Shown: one piece after another, positions 1 through 8,797 of the stretch
Layout of the letters: each line of letters starts with the position of its first letter
Numbering within the stretch: position 1 is the stretch's first letter
DNA from: CABMGU01 sp964508495
Lineage (GTDB): Archaea; Nanobdellota; Nanobdellia; Woesearchaeales; ARS49
DNA length: 64,000 bases
Assembly (NCBI GenBank): GCA_964508495.1
Contig: CAZDUA010000004.1
Location: 1 to 64,000, forward strand
Direction of reading: 5' to 3'
Program-made: the position numbers and the translations under genes
The notes under the pieces: generated by a model
Seen by the model: the letters and a program-made list of their open reading frames with translations, nothing else
What the model was told of the DNA's origin: nothing
The model's database searches: none

Positions 1-111
1 AATCTTAGATTGGCTTTTTCAAACGAATAAAACATTCTCGGTCAAAGCTTTTCAAACGGTAGTAGTTTCTCTACCTTCTAAAGCTTAAATAATCGAATTT
101 TCCATCAGAAA

Positions 112-122
112 TTAATATAAAG
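112..122 (+). promoter_or_regulatory. TATA box of the first gene
   Basis: An AT-rich TATA-like stretch (ttaatataaag) sits about 25 bp before the ATG at 144. That is the spacing expected for an archaeal promoter giving a leaderless or nearly leaderless mRNA. The remaining upstream bases (1-111) are AT-rich and I see no gene in them. Confidence 0.5.
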
Positions 123-143
123 CTATTCAGCCGGTAAGGTATC

Positions 144-995
144 ATGGGGGGCGTATTTAAAGAATTCAGTCAAGCATTCTGGAAGAAGCTGATAGGACAG
201 CAAGAACCATCCTCATCTAGAAAGATTGCAACAATAATTATTATCATATTAGGCTTCCTCTTAACACTTATTACTGGCATAGTGCTCGGAGTAATCAATG
301 ACGATTTAAGGTCCTATTATGTTCATTGGATATATAGAAACGAACAAATATCAATCAACGTAATGAGCATTTCCCGAGAGTATGGCCCAACTCATTTAGT
401 TCTAAATGACAACACACCCACGCCAGTGAGCTATGAAGGATTTCTCATTCCTGATAAAGAATGCATCCAGGCATATTTAGTAAATGTGCGACCAACACGA
501 ATAACCGATGACGATAAAGTAGTTCCCGTTGGTGATTTTTGCATATTTACATTTCCAATAAATTTTGTTAACAGGGATAATTCTGCTAAAAGGCTAACTC
601 CTCTTTCTTTTACTCCACAGGTGCCATGTATCGACTGCATAGAGAATGAGGTTGCAATACAACACTATGGAACAAAATCTATAAACAACTTCTTCACAAG
701 AATATGCATTGCTGGAGGCACTGTCAAAATTGTTGAAGGCGATAATTTCAGAAAGTCTAGCGACAATTGCGTTGAAATAAATTTACCAACGCTCAATCCC
801 GGACAACTCATAAAAGGAAAATTCACAATAATAGACTATTCTGGTAAATCTGCCGGAATGAGTTTTGAAGGGTACAGTGATGAACAAGGGCAAATTACTC
901 AAGACAAATTTATTCATGTAGGTGCAATATTATTAGCTAACTGTGATGGCACAAATGTTACAAATAAAGAACGTTTAATCTGTGCTAAAAGTTGA
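144..995 (+). CDS. membrane-anchored protein of unknown function
   Basis: I do not recognise a family. The 283-residue protein has a short charged N-terminus and one strong hydrophobic segment at about residues 28-52 (rich in Ile, Leu and Gly). A long hydrophilic, beta-looking region with several cysteines follows (a CIDC pair near residue 162 and others later). The simplest reading is a single-pass protein with most of its mass outside the cell, cysteines possibly in disulfides. It stands before the convergent comF gene, with 28 bp between the stop codons. Its codon use is less A-rich than that of the housekeeping genes further in, which may mean later acquisition. Confidence 0.7.
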   Translation: MGGVFKEFSQAFWKKLIGQQEPSSSRKIATIIIIILGFLLTLITGIVLGVINDDLRSYYVHWIYRNEQISINVMSISREYGPTHLVLNDNTPTPVSYEGFLIPDKECIQAYLVNVRPTRITDDDKVVPVGDFCIFTFPINFVNRDNSAKRLTPLSFTPQVPCIDCIENEVAIQHYGTKSINNFFTRICIAGGTVKIVEGDNFRKSSDNCVEINLPTLNPGQLIKGKFTIIDYSGKSAGMSFEGYSDEQGQITQDKFIHVGAILLANCDGTNVTNKERLICAKS

Positions 996-1023
996 ATGAC
1001 GTGAATAAAAGGCAAAGAATTTT

Positions 1024-1680
1024 TCATGGATTTCGAAATGCATTTTCGTTACGGAGATCAATAGTGCCAACACAAGGATCTATCACTTGCCGAAAATCAG
1101 TGTCTTTGCTAATTGTTCGCATCATTGCAAAACCAAAAATTGTTGCTTCAGGAAATGCCTCTTTTAGTACATTGGCGCATCCCAGAAGAGTTGCTCCTCT
1201 CGTCACGATGTCATCAATTAGTACAATCTTCTGTGGTCTATGTATTCCTCGTTTTACTTTTATGCTGTTATAGTGATCTATTGGTTTTGGGCGTTCCGAG
1301 GAAAGTGAGGTTGCCGCTTTAGGGACGGCTTTTGTTCTTTCCAAGCAATTCATAATTGTTCCGAGACCTTTACGTTCCAACGCTTCTGCAATTTTCAGAG
1401 GAACCCAGAGAGTCCCGGGTTGCATCAAGGAACTCTTCGGAACTGGAACAAGATAAGTGTCACTTCCGAAGAAATCCTTGAACGGCAAATGATGAAGCTC
1501 ACTGAAAATTATTCCGACCAAATATTCTGAATAGGGCCCTTTCGATTGTGTCACCCAATCGTACTTGATTGATCGCATTATTTGTATTGATTTTTGCGCC
1601 TCTTTGGACACTCCTCGAGGTGTATAGGTTAGGTATGAGCTAAAGGTCAAACTAGAAAGTAACATCGCCAAGGACCCCAT
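1024..1680 (-). CDS. comF: ComF-like phosphoribosyltransferase
   Basis: 218 residues ending in a type-I phosphoribosyltransferase core. The PRPP-binding loop reads VLIDDIVTRGATL near residues 170-182: two acidic residues followed by TRGAT. In bacteria ComF is needed for uptake or processing of transforming DNA and is linked to PriA and DprA; its biochemical substrate is unsettled. The usual N-terminal zinc-binding cysteines of ComF are absent, so this is a short form. It follows dprA on the same strand and overlaps it by 29 bp if Met1 is used, or 14 bp with Met6. An alternative reading is a generic PRTase, but the dprA neighbour favours ComF. Confidence 0.7.
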   Translation of the reverse strand: MGSLAMLLSSLTFSSYLTYTPRGVSKEAQKSIQIMRSIKYDWVTQSKGPYSEYLVGIIFSELHHLPFKDFFGSDTYLVPVPKSSLMQPGTLWVPLKIAEALERKGLGTIMNCLERTKAVPKAATSLSSERPKPIDHYNSIKVKRGIHRPQKIVLIDDIVTRGATLLGCANVLKEAFPEATIFGFAMMRTISKDTDFRQVIDPCVGTIDLRNENAFRNP

Positions 1681-2344
1681 TTATCGTCAAGGGAATAACC
1701 TCGAGCAGTTGGTCAAGGTGTTTCATCGAGAGAGAATGGGCTCCGTAGTCAATCATCTTTTGCGGCCAATCTACCTTTGGATTTTGAAGGAGCGTGTCCA
1801 AAATGAACAGAGGCCTCCCTAATCGAAGGGCTTCCCATCCTTGGTGAATTGTTCCACTTTTCTCGCCTGCTTCAACGATAATTGTGCCATTAGAGAGAAG
1901 TGCCATTGTTCTATTTCGTATGGGAAAGTTTCTCGTTTGCGTAGGGTATCCTACGGGAAACTGCGAAATAAGGAGGTGATCTCTCGCAATTCTTTGTTGC
2001 AATTCTGCGTTTTCAGGTGGATAACATTTGTCAATGGATGTGCCGAGGACTGCAATTGTTGCCCCGCCGTTCTTAATGGCAGTTTCGTGTGCAACGGAAT
2101 CTATTCCGCGAGCAAGTCCGCTCACAATAACAACATTATGCTGAACTAAGAATTTAGCAATTTTGATGGTATTTTCAATGCCTTGGTCAGATGGTTTTCT
2201 TGTCCCGACAATGGCAAGACGAGGGCAATGAAACAGTTCACGATTTCCTTTGTAAAAAATTGTAGATGGAGAATATTTTTTCTCAACATCATTCAATGGT
2301 CCCGTAAAATCTTCTATGGGACTACCTTTGATATGCGCAAACAT
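1652..2344 (-). CDS. dprA: DprA/Smf-like DNA-processing protein
   Basis: The Rossmann-like DprA core is clear: AIVGTRKPSDQG near the start, then VSGLARGIDSVAHETA, then a GTSIDKCYPPEN loop, then RNRTMALLSNGTIIVEAGEKSGT. In bacteria DprA loads RecA on incoming single-stranded DNA; related proteins occur in archaea with unknown role. It is close to the size of the core domain, without N-terminal SAM or C-terminal winged-helix domains. I chose the ATG at 2344 rather than the TTG one codon upstream because a GGAGG ribosome-binding site lies just before it. A TATA box (tttttataaag on the minus strand) lies near 2400-2412. It is probably co-transcribed with comF. Confidence 0.85.
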   Translation of the reverse strand: MFAHIKGSPIEDFTGPLNDVEKKYSPSTIFYKGNRELFHCPRLAIVGTRKPSDQGIENTIKIAKFLVQHNVVIVSGLARGIDSVAHETAIKNGGATIAVLGTSIDKCYPPENAELQQRIARDHLLISQFPVGYPTQTRNFPIRNRTMALLSNGTIIVEAGEKSGTIHQGWEALRLGRPLFILDTLLQNPKVDWPQKMIDYGAHSLSMKHLDQLLEVIPLTINGVLGDVTF

Positions 2345-2544
2345 CAAGCCCTCCTTTTAATGTTGATAAGTAGTACTGGAATATAAACGTAATTGTTTTC
2401 GACCTTTATAAAAACCGCGTTTGAAAGTGGCCAGCGATCATCACGGAACTTTCACCCTTTGGACTATTTAAAGCTCGCTCTTTCCAATAGTTATTTAATG
2501 CTTGATTCGTTGCTTGGAATTTTATGAGCAAAAGAAATAAATAC

Positions 2545-2618
2545 AAGCGGCACTTTAAAGCAAGTAGATTCTTGCACCTCAAGCAAGCATTTACCAGCTT
2601 ACGAAGAGGGTGCCGCTT
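2545..2618. other. 74-bp stem-loop element between dprA and ABCE1, possible tRNA relic or ncRNA
   Basis: A perfect 9-bp inverted repeat (AAGCGGCAC at 2545-2553, GTGCCGCTT at 2610-2618) encloses a smaller hairpin. Read on the minus strand, the inner hairpin is a 5-bp stem (CTTGC/GCAAG) with a 7-base loop TTGAGGT, the same loop as the genuine tRNA-Leu(GAG) at 29153-29238. A D-loop-like stretch AGCTGGTAAAT precedes it. There is no D stem or normal T arm, so it is not a working tRNA. The rest of the gap (2348-2676) holds the two flanking promoters and nothing else I can support. Confidence 0.3.
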
Positions 2619-2676
2619 CCCGTGTGAGGCTTACTTCTACAAACCTTTAAAAACCTAGTTCTAAGAGAATTATAAC

Positions 2677-4434
2677 ATGCCAAGAATAGCAATAGTCAGA
2701 AAGGACAGGTGCAACCCGCAAGGGTGCGGAGGATATCTTTGCGCTAGAGTCTGCCCTGTCAACATGGAAGGAAAAGACTGCATAAAACCAGCAGAAACAG
2801 GAGACAAAAAGCCCATAATAGATGAAAAACTATGCACGGGATGCGGAATATGCCCGAACAGGTGCCCATTCGGCGCAATAGACATTATTAATCTGCCAGA
2901 ACAGCTGGAACATCCAATTCACAGGTACGGCAGAAACGGGTTTCACCTTTACTCCCTGCCAACACCAATATTCGGACAAGTCATAGGAATAGTGGGCAGA
3001 AATGGAATAGGAAAATCAACAGCAATCAAAATACTAGCAGGAGTACTAAAACCAAACCTCGGCGCGGACAAAGATGCAGAATGGAACGATTTAGTCAAAT
3101 TCTTCAAAGGAAAAGAATCACAAACGTACTTCGAAGCAGTAAAAGAAGGCAAAATAAAAGTAGCGTACAAGCCACAGCACGTTGAATTGATTGCGCAAAC
3201 GCAGAAAGGAAAAGTGGGAGACTTATTGAAGAAAGTAGACGAAAGAAAAAAGTTTGATGAAATAGTAGACGCATTGCAATTAAGAGACGTCCTTGATAGA
3301 GAAGTAAGCCAAGTATCAGGCGGAGAACTACAAAGAATAGCAATAGCGGCAACAGTACTAAGACAAGCAAACCTGTACATATTTGATGAACCAAGCTCAT
3401 ATCTTGACATCAAACAAAGAGTCAAGGTCAGCCAGTTCATCAAAAGTTTAGCGAACAAAGATACTGCAGTGCTTGTTGTAGAACATGATTTGATAATCCT
3501 CGATTACATGACAGATTTATTGCACATAATGTACGGAAAAGAAGGAGCGTATGGAATAGTTAGTTTGCTAAAACCAACAAGAACAGGAATGAACATCTAC
3601 CTCGAAGGATACATCAAAGATGAAAACATGAGGTTCAGAGACCATGAAATAAAATTCTTATCAAGACCACCACCAAAACCGATCAGCAAAGTAATACTTA
3701 CCGCATGGGGAGCGGTTGAAAAGAAATTGGGAGACTTCACACTCAAAGCAATGGAAGGAAACATAGGAAGAAACCAGATTATCGGCATATTAGGAGAAAA
3801 CGGAATAGGAAAAACAACATTCATCAAAATACTCGCAGGACAAATAAAACCAGACGCAGGAGAAATAGACACCAAAGTAACAGTCTCATACAAACCACAA
3901 TACTTAGAGGGAAACAGCGACGAACTAGTAATAACTGTTTTGAAAGACGCGACTTCTAAATATAACAACCAACTAATAAAACCATTAGAGATACACAATT
4001 TATTGATGAAGCCATTGAATACCCTATCAGGCGGAGAATTACAAAGAGTAGCAATAGCGCACTGCCTGTCACAACCAGCAGACATGTATCTGTTGGATGA
4101 ACCGAGCGCTTACTTGGACATTGAACAAAGACTTGCATTCAGCAAAGTTATCAGAGACGTGGCAGAACAACGAGGCGTAAGCGTGCTAATAGTAGACCAT
4201 GACTTGCTGTTCATTGATTATTTAGCAGACAAGCTCATTGTGTTCGACGGAAAACCAGCAAAACACGGAATGGTAGAAGGACCATACTCAATGGAGGCAG
4301 GAATGAACAAGTTCCTGACAGATTTGAGAATAACAATGAGAAGAGACAAAGAGAGTAACAGGCCAAGAATAAACAAACCTGAGGGCAGGTTGGATAGAGA
4401 ACAGAGAGAAGCCGGCAAATTGTATTACAGCTAA
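2677..4434 (+). CDS. abce1: ABCE1 / Rli1 ribosome-recycling ATPase
   Basis: 585 residues with the full ABCE1 layout. An N-terminal ferredoxin-like region with two cysteine sets (CNPQGCGG.LC...CPVN and CTGCGICPNRCPF) should bind two 4Fe-4S clusters. First ABC domain: Walker A GRNGIGKST (about residue 110), signature VSGGELQR, Walker B ending in FDEPSSYLD. Second ABC domain: GENGIGKTT, LSGGELQR, LLDEPSAYLD. In archaea and eukaryotes the protein splits ribosomes after termination together with aRF1 or Pelota. A TATA box (cctttaaaaacc, about 2643-2654) lies close enough to suggest a leaderless mRNA. Confidence 0.97.
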   Translation: MPRIAIVRKDRCNPQGCGGYLCARVCPVNMEGKDCIKPAETGDKKPIIDEKLCTGCGICPNRCPFGAIDIINLPEQLEHPIHRYGRNGFHLYSLPTPIFGQVIGIVGRNGIGKSTAIKILAGVLKPNLGADKDAEWNDLVKFFKGKESQTYFEAVKEGKIKVAYKPQHVELIAQTQKGKVGDLLKKVDERKKFDEIVDALQLRDVLDREVSQVSGGELQRIAIAATVLRQANLYIFDEPSSYLDIKQRVKVSQFIKSLANKDTAVLVVEHDLIILDYMTDLLHIMYGKEGAYGIVSLLKPTRTGMNIYLEGYIKDENMRFRDHEIKFLSRPPPKPISKVILTAWGAVEKKLGDFTLKAMEGNIGRNQIIGILGENGIGKTTFIKILAGQIKPDAGEIDTKVTVSYKPQYLEGNSDELVITVLKDATSKYNNQLIKPLEIHNLLMKPLNTLSGGELQRVAIAHCLSQPADMYLLDEPSAYLDIEQRLAFSKVIRDVAEQRGVSVLIVDHDLLFIDYLADKLIVFDGKPAKHGMVEGPYSMEAGMNKFLTDLRITMRRDKESNRPRINKPEGRLDREQREAGKLYYS

Positions 4435-4477
4435 GCCGAAGCAAAGGTTTTTATAAAAACTTAGTGGAGAAACCAGT

Positions 4478-6100
4478 ATGAGTGAAAAAGAGGCATTTGA
4501 GCTCTGGAAAGAACTAAGCCCAGGAAGCGCATTCGGAGCAGGACTAAAAAAGTACGCAGGACACATATGGATACCAACCCATTCTAATATCAAAAATGCG
4601 CTAATGCGAATAAACAAACTAGAGAAAAAATCAGATATTGTTGTGAAAAAATTCTTGGCGACAATGAGAAGATCGCTGATAATAGAAGAACCACACGACC
4701 CCCCAGGCGAGATATTGAATACATTCTACACACACCTGGTCATTGAAGGCGTCAACGAAAAACACATGCTGTCATTAGCAGAACAATCGCTCAACTTCCT
4801 AGGCGTACAAGAAGACCTATGGGACAAAAAATGGCCGGTAGAATTCCAAATATTCAGCTCACAAGCATGCGACGGGGCAAAAGCAGTAATAGAAACAATC
4901 AAGAAAAAATGCAAAAGAAAAGAAGTCAAACAAGCACTAACAGCAGTACAAAAAAGATTAGACATCTGGAAGAAAAACACTGCATTTGTACATCTAAAAA
5001 GAAATGATTTCACAGAAATTTATCCGATTCTTAAAAAAAGGTCAAAAGGACTGGGCAGGAAGAACACTTACAGAGCTACAATCAAAGACTTGTACGATTA
5101 CATAGAAACACCAGAAGAAATGGAAAAACTAGCATTATCATGGATTGACGAAGAACTGCCAACTTTCAAAAAAGTCCTCCAAAAAATAGCAAAAAGGTAC
5201 AAGTGCAAGCCAACAGTAGAAGACATAGAAAAAGCAATAGAGAAAAATCAGTATGTTGCGCCAAAAACACTGGTAAAAACAATAACAAGCCTGCGAAAAG
5301 CACTACAAAAACTAGCAGACGCTGAATGGGTGACAATAACGCCAAAATACGATGTGAGAGTCATTGAAACGCCAGATTATCTAGTGCCATTCCTGCCGAC
5401 AGCAGCAATGCAAACATTCAACACACTAACAAAACCATTCTGCCTGTACTTTGCAACGACAGACATCAAAGCAAGCCCAAGCACAGCGCTGCCTGATGTT
5501 GCGCAGACAACAATACATGAAGAATACGGGCATTGCGTCAACTTCTTGAACAGCTACACAACAGGAAAACCAAGAATAATAGAAATAATAGGAAGCAGTC
5601 TTGACACTCCAATAACAGAAGGAATATCATTCTACAGAGAACTAGAGTCGCTCAAAACATTTAGAAGAATACTCACAAAAGGAGCGCACAACAAAATAGA
5701 AAAAGACGTCATCAAAGAAATAGAAAAACACTGCACGCTAGAAGAGTTCTATGACGGTCTAGAGTTTATCGTCATGCAATGGAGAATGGTCAGATTTTTA
5801 CGAGCACTAAGCGATGTAAGAATAAATCTTGAGAAGCAAACATTCCCGCAGTTCATCGAGTGGGCGCACAAGAAGACAGGGTTGACAAGAAAGCTGATTT
5901 ACGACCAAACAATACACTTCCAAGAAAACCCAGGATACGCGCCATGCTACAGCATGTTCGGACAAAAACTAAGACAAATGCAAACACAAGCGGTAAAGAA
6001 AGGATTCACGCAAAAAGAATTCAACACGTTTGTCGCAAGCGCAGGATTCCCAGCAAGAAGCATATTCGAAGAAAGAATAAAGAAAAAATTCAAGCTTTAA
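4478..6100 (+). CDS. putative zinc metallopeptidase with unusual HEEYGH motif
   Basis: 540 mostly helical residues. A candidate zinc site reads TIHEEYGHCVNF near residues 346-357, followed about 35 residues later by TPITEGISFYREL, where a glutamate could be the third ligand. This resembles the DUF885/gluzincin arrangement (HE..PGH followed by an EG-W/F-Y helix), but the spacing between the two histidines is one residue longer than classic HEXXH. Function as a cytoplasmic peptidase is inference; no signal peptide or membrane segment is seen. It follows ABCE1 by 43 bp with its own TATA-like tttttataaaa near 4448, and overlaps trmI convergently by 11 bp. Confidence 0.55.
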   Translation: MSEKEAFELWKELSPGSAFGAGLKKYAGHIWIPTHSNIKNALMRINKLEKKSDIVVKKFLATMRRSLIIEEPHDPPGEILNTFYTHLVIEGVNEKHMLSLAEQSLNFLGVQEDLWDKKWPVEFQIFSSQACDGAKAVIETIKKKCKRKEVKQALTAVQKRLDIWKKNTAFVHLKRNDFTEIYPILKKRSKGLGRKNTYRATIKDLYDYIETPEEMEKLALSWIDEELPTFKKVLQKIAKRYKCKPTVEDIEKAIEKNQYVAPKTLVKTITSLRKALQKLADAEWVTITPKYDVRVIETPDYLVPFLPTAAMQTFNTLTKPFCLYFATTDIKASPSTALPDVAQTTIHEEYGHCVNFLNSYTTGKPRIIEIIGSSLDTPITEGISFYRELESLKTFRRILTKGAHNKIEKDVIKEIEKHCTLEEFYDGLEFIVMQWRMVRFLRALSDVRINLEKQTFPQFIEWAHKKTGLTRKLIYDQTIHFQENPGYAPCYSMFGQKLRQMQTQAVKKGFTQKEFNTFVASAGFPARSIFEERIKKKFKL

Positions 6101-6863
6101 TTCTACGGGCAAAAGACAAAAATCCAGAATGACCAATACCAGTGCTCTTTGGTCTTACTCTTCTGCCCTCAACTTCCCACAAACGCTCAATCAATTCTAC
6201 AGACTTCAGATAAAGAAGCTTATCGTGCTTGTGAACTTCAGCAACAAAATCCTGAACTTGAGGAACACTAGGAGAATAGCTCACGAGAAAACCGCCAACT
6301 TTCAAAGCTTTAACAGCATGAGGCACGACCTTCCAAGGCTCAGGAAGATCCAACGTAATAAGGTCAACATCAGACTCGTCAATGCCATCATAAAGACTCT
6401 TTTTCTTAACTGTGATGTTCGTCAGACCAATCATCTTGATATTAGACTCAGCAGTCTTAATGCAGTCATCACGAATCTCATAACTGATAACGTGCTTGAC
6501 AACGTGAGCAAGAGCAGATGAAAGAGCACCACTGCCAAGACCGCCATCAACAACAATTGACTCCTTGTTAATGCCAGTTTCACCAATTATAAAACCGATG
6601 TCCTTAAGCGGAATAGTCTGAGGAAGCTTACGGAAACGCTTGTAAATGTCAATATGCGAAGCGTCCAAAAGAACGAACTCCTTGCCATTATCAGCCTTAA
6701 TGACAGAGCCAGAAGGTTTGGAAAGCTCTGCTTTAGAGATAGTCCCATAAAGAGTATGAACGTCTTTAGAGAGGTCGGTAACAAAATACTGCTTGCCCTT
6801 GGCAACAATGAATTCGCGACCATCAACAACTTCACGCTTTTCCTTATGAATTAAGACCTTCAT
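6090..6863 (-). CDS. trmI: TrmI-type tRNA (adenine-N1)-methyltransferase
   Basis: 257 residues with a small beta-rich N-terminal domain followed by a class I SAM-dependent methyltransferase. SAM motif I reads VDGGLGSGALSSALA near residue 108, motif II ISYEIRDD, and motif IV LDLPEPW. These match the TrmI/Trm61 family, which makes m1A57/58 in the tRNA T-loop; archaeal enzymes work as homotetramers. A TATA box on the minus strand (cctttttaaaccc near 6885-6897) suggests a leaderless mRNA starting at the ATG. Confidence 0.9.
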   Translation of the reverse strand: MKVLIHKEKREVVDGREFIVAKGKQYFVTDLSKDVHTLYGTISKAELSKPSGSVIKADNGKEFVLLDASHIDIYKRFRKLPQTIPLKDIGFIIGETGINKESIVVDGGLGSGALSSALAHVVKHVISYEIRDDCIKTAESNIKMIGLTNITVKKKSLYDGIDESDVDLITLDLPEPWKVVPHAVKALKVGGFLVSYSPSVPQVQDFVAEVHKHDKLLYLKSVELIERLWEVEGRRVRPKSTGIGHSGFLSFARRIKA

Positions 6864-6900
6864 ACATGAGAAATCGACGATGGGGGTTTAAAAAGGTGAT

Positions 6901-6927
6901 GGAAAAAAATGAATAAAAAAAATAAAA
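6901..6927 (-). terminator. T-rich terminator after the DoxX gene
   Basis: Directly after the stop codon of the DoxX gene the minus strand carries several T runs, including one of eight T. Such T tracts act as intrinsic terminators for archaeal RNA polymerase. Confidence 0.5.
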
Positions 6928-7368
6928 TTACTTCTTAGTCTTGCACTGCTTGCAACCACTAAAGGCCAAGCTAAGCAGTCCAGCCAAGTAAGCAAAGTTC
7001 ACAGCAGTATTACCGCCGCCAGTGTTCATAACGAGCATCTCACGAAGCATGCCAACCATGCTGGTAGCCTCGCCAAGCTTCCAAGTCTTAACAAGCGCTA
7101 CAATGATGAACAACGACAAGAAAATTGCCGCGCAACCCGTGTGCCAGTTAAACAACAACATCAAACCACCAATAAGCTCGATTGCAATAGCAAGATACAA
7201 TGCAGGAGCGCCCAAAGAAGCGCCAAACAACTGCTCAAACATTCCCTTGGCCATCTGCATTCCAAGAATCTTGTCCAACGCTGCAACAATAAACGCAAGG
7301 CCAAAAAATACCCTCAAAATTGCCGGAGCCCATTCAGGGCGTTTATTCAAAAAATCCATACCTGCCAT
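6928..7368 (-). CDS. DoxX-family membrane protein
   Basis: 146 residues with four hydrophobic helices, the usual size and shape of the DoxX family. The first helix carries ILRVFFGLAFIVAALDKI, a typical DoxX opening; a later one carries ELIGGLMLLF. The C-terminus is a short tail with two cysteines and lysines (GCKQCKTKK). DoxX proteins are linked to quinone-dependent or thiol redox processes, but the function of this one cannot be fixed. I prefer the ATG at 7368 over the one 15 bp upstream because a GGAGGT ribosome-binding site, part of the upstream codons, sits correctly for the inner start. Confidence 0.8.
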   Translation of the reverse strand: MAGMDFLNKRPEWAPAILRVFFGLAFIVAALDKILGMQMAKGMFEQLFGASLGAPALYLAIAIELIGGLMLLFNWHTGCAAIFLSLFIIVALVKTWKLGEATSMVGMLREMLVMNTGGGNTAVNFAYLAGLLSLAFSGCKQCKTKK

Positions 7369-7497
7369 ATACAAAACCTCCATCAGTTTTCAAATAGAAA
7401 ACAAGATGTACGTTAAAAAGGTTTTCCCAAATTAAACCCAAAACACTAATATTCTTTCTCAGATAGTTTTAAATATAGAATTTGACTAAAAAGCTCC

Positions 7498-8616
7498 ATG
7501 AGATATAATTTCATTATTACGCTCTTTGTATTGACACTATTTGTTTTATCCGCTTGCCAACCTGTTGCACAAGCACCAACAAGCAAGACCTTCTGCAATC
7601 CACCGTATTACGAATGGCAACGGGGACAATGTTGCCTGGATAAAAATTCGAATAACGTATGTGATCAAGATGAGTTGACAAAGGAAACACCACCCCCAAC
7701 TATTGTTGAAATTGAAGAAATCAATCGTACAGAAGAAGTTTCTCCTCCTCAACTTACCACTCCATCTCAAAAAACGCTCATGCAACAGTTGATAGATCGA
7801 GCGCCAACCGCTTATTACTTTTGGAATTTTGATGATGATGCTGGCGCACTAGTAGTCGGAGATAGAAGAAGCGACGGATATGTTGAGTATTATCTTGCTG
7901 AATTTCTCGTTCCTATGAGTTGGGATGTCAATACAAGACAGGTTCTTTTCACTGCTCCAAAGCAAATTGATGAGTGGTGGTACAACATGAAGCAAGGCTT
8001 ATCACCACCGAAAACGCAAGCAGGCCAGGTGAAATATTTCCCCACTTATTTTGAGTTGAATTTGACGGGCAACCCTGACCTGGATTTGGCAATCATCCCA
8101 GAACAATTCAAAAAATATTATTGGGCTGCTGGAATGGAGAAGAAAGTGCAATCTGAGAAATACAGGGGTGCTCGTCTTCCTCTTGTGTTCTTTAGTGCAT
8201 TCTATACTAAAGGACCGATTGATATGATGAAAGAATACGCCCTTGAAGAACCAATCAAAATAGAGGAAAAACCAAAAATCATTTCAGTTGCGAGTAGACA
8301 AATAACTGCGAATTTATCAATTTACTATAAGAAAAAAGAAGACCCGTCAAAAATACTCGTATTCAGTTATGATCCCGTACGTAAAGTCATGATAAGGATA
8401 GAGGAACAAAATGACAAGGGTCAAATGATAAAACGCACTGACTTTGACTTTGATACGACAGTAACCTATCAAGGTAAGAAAAATACGCCAATTCTTGAAA
8501 AGTTTGTACGACCATTCCCCGATTACATCATCATAACACCTGAATATTACGATGAATATAAAGAAGCAGTTGAAAGCGACAGCAGAATTGAGTATTTGAA
8601 AGATAGAGGAGGATAA
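7498..8616 (+). CDS. secreted lipoprotein, LolA-like family (paralogue A)
   Basis: 372 residues. The N-terminus is a lipoprotein signal peptide with a lipobox ending LSAC (Cys20), followed by a low-complexity Thr/Pro/Glu linker to about residue 95. The globular part starts at LMQQLIDRAPTAYYF and aligns along its length with the protein encoded at 41474-42481 (shared MKEYA, NLTG, a hydrophilic hairpin, FDFDT). The C-terminal pattern of a charged turn followed by (R/K)T.(F/Y)DFDT recalls LolA/LppX-type folds, which bind lipids or hydrophobic ligands; this is inference. A TATA box near 7466-7477 implies a leaderless mRNA. Codon use differs from neighbouring genes. Confidence 0.75.
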   Translation: MRYNFIITLFVLTLFVLSACQPVAQAPTSKTFCNPPYYEWQRGQCCLDKNSNNVCDQDELTKETPPPTIVEIEEINRTEEVSPPQLTTPSQKTLMQQLIDRAPTAYYFWNFDDDAGALVVGDRRSDGYVEYYLAEFLVPMSWDVNTRQVLFTAPKQIDEWWYNMKQGLSPPKTQAGQVKYFPTYFELNLTGNPDLDLAIIPEQFKKYYWAAGMEKKVQSEKYRGARLPLVFFSAFYTKGPIDMMKEYALEEPIKIEEKPKIISVASRQITANLSIYYKKKEDPSKILVFSYDPVRKVMIRIEEQNDKGQMIKRTDFDFDTTVTYQGKKNTPILEKFVRPFPDYIIITPEYYDEYKEAVESDSRIEYLKDRGG

Positions 8617-8687
8617 TTCGGACTGGATTAAGAAGGTGTAAAAATAAGAATAGTGTTAAAAAGGATTTTCTCAAATTATGCCAGAAT

Positions 8688-8697
8688 TTAAAAAAAA
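8688..8697 (-). terminator. oligo-T terminator of tRNA-Cys
   Basis: Eight consecutive T on the minus strand begin directly after the tRNA-Cys discriminator base. Confidence 0.6.
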
Positions 8698-8770
8698 AGG
8701 CGAGGAAGGGACTCGAACCCTTGAATCGCAGGGTTGCAGCCTGCTGCCTTAGCCGCTTGGCTACCTCGCC
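8698..8770 (-). tRNA. tRNA-Cys (GCA)
   Basis: Complete cloverleaf on the minus strand: acceptor GGCGAGG/CCTCGCC, anticodon stem GCAGG/CCTGC around loop CTGCAAC (anticodon GCA), and T arm with GGTTCGAGTCC. The discriminator is U73, the identity base for cysteine. No intron, and CCA is not encoded. Confidence 0.97.
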
Positions 8771-8797
8771 ATATAGAAAGAGAGCCAAATACGAGAT

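Noticed and set aside
992..1322. Plus-strand open frames opposite comF
   Set aside because: Antisense shadows of comF; no ribosome-binding site and unlikely composition.
2545..2618. Calling the tRNA-like stem-loop a tRNA gene
   Set aside because: No D stem and no T arm with a GTTCRA loop, so it cannot fold as a working tRNA.
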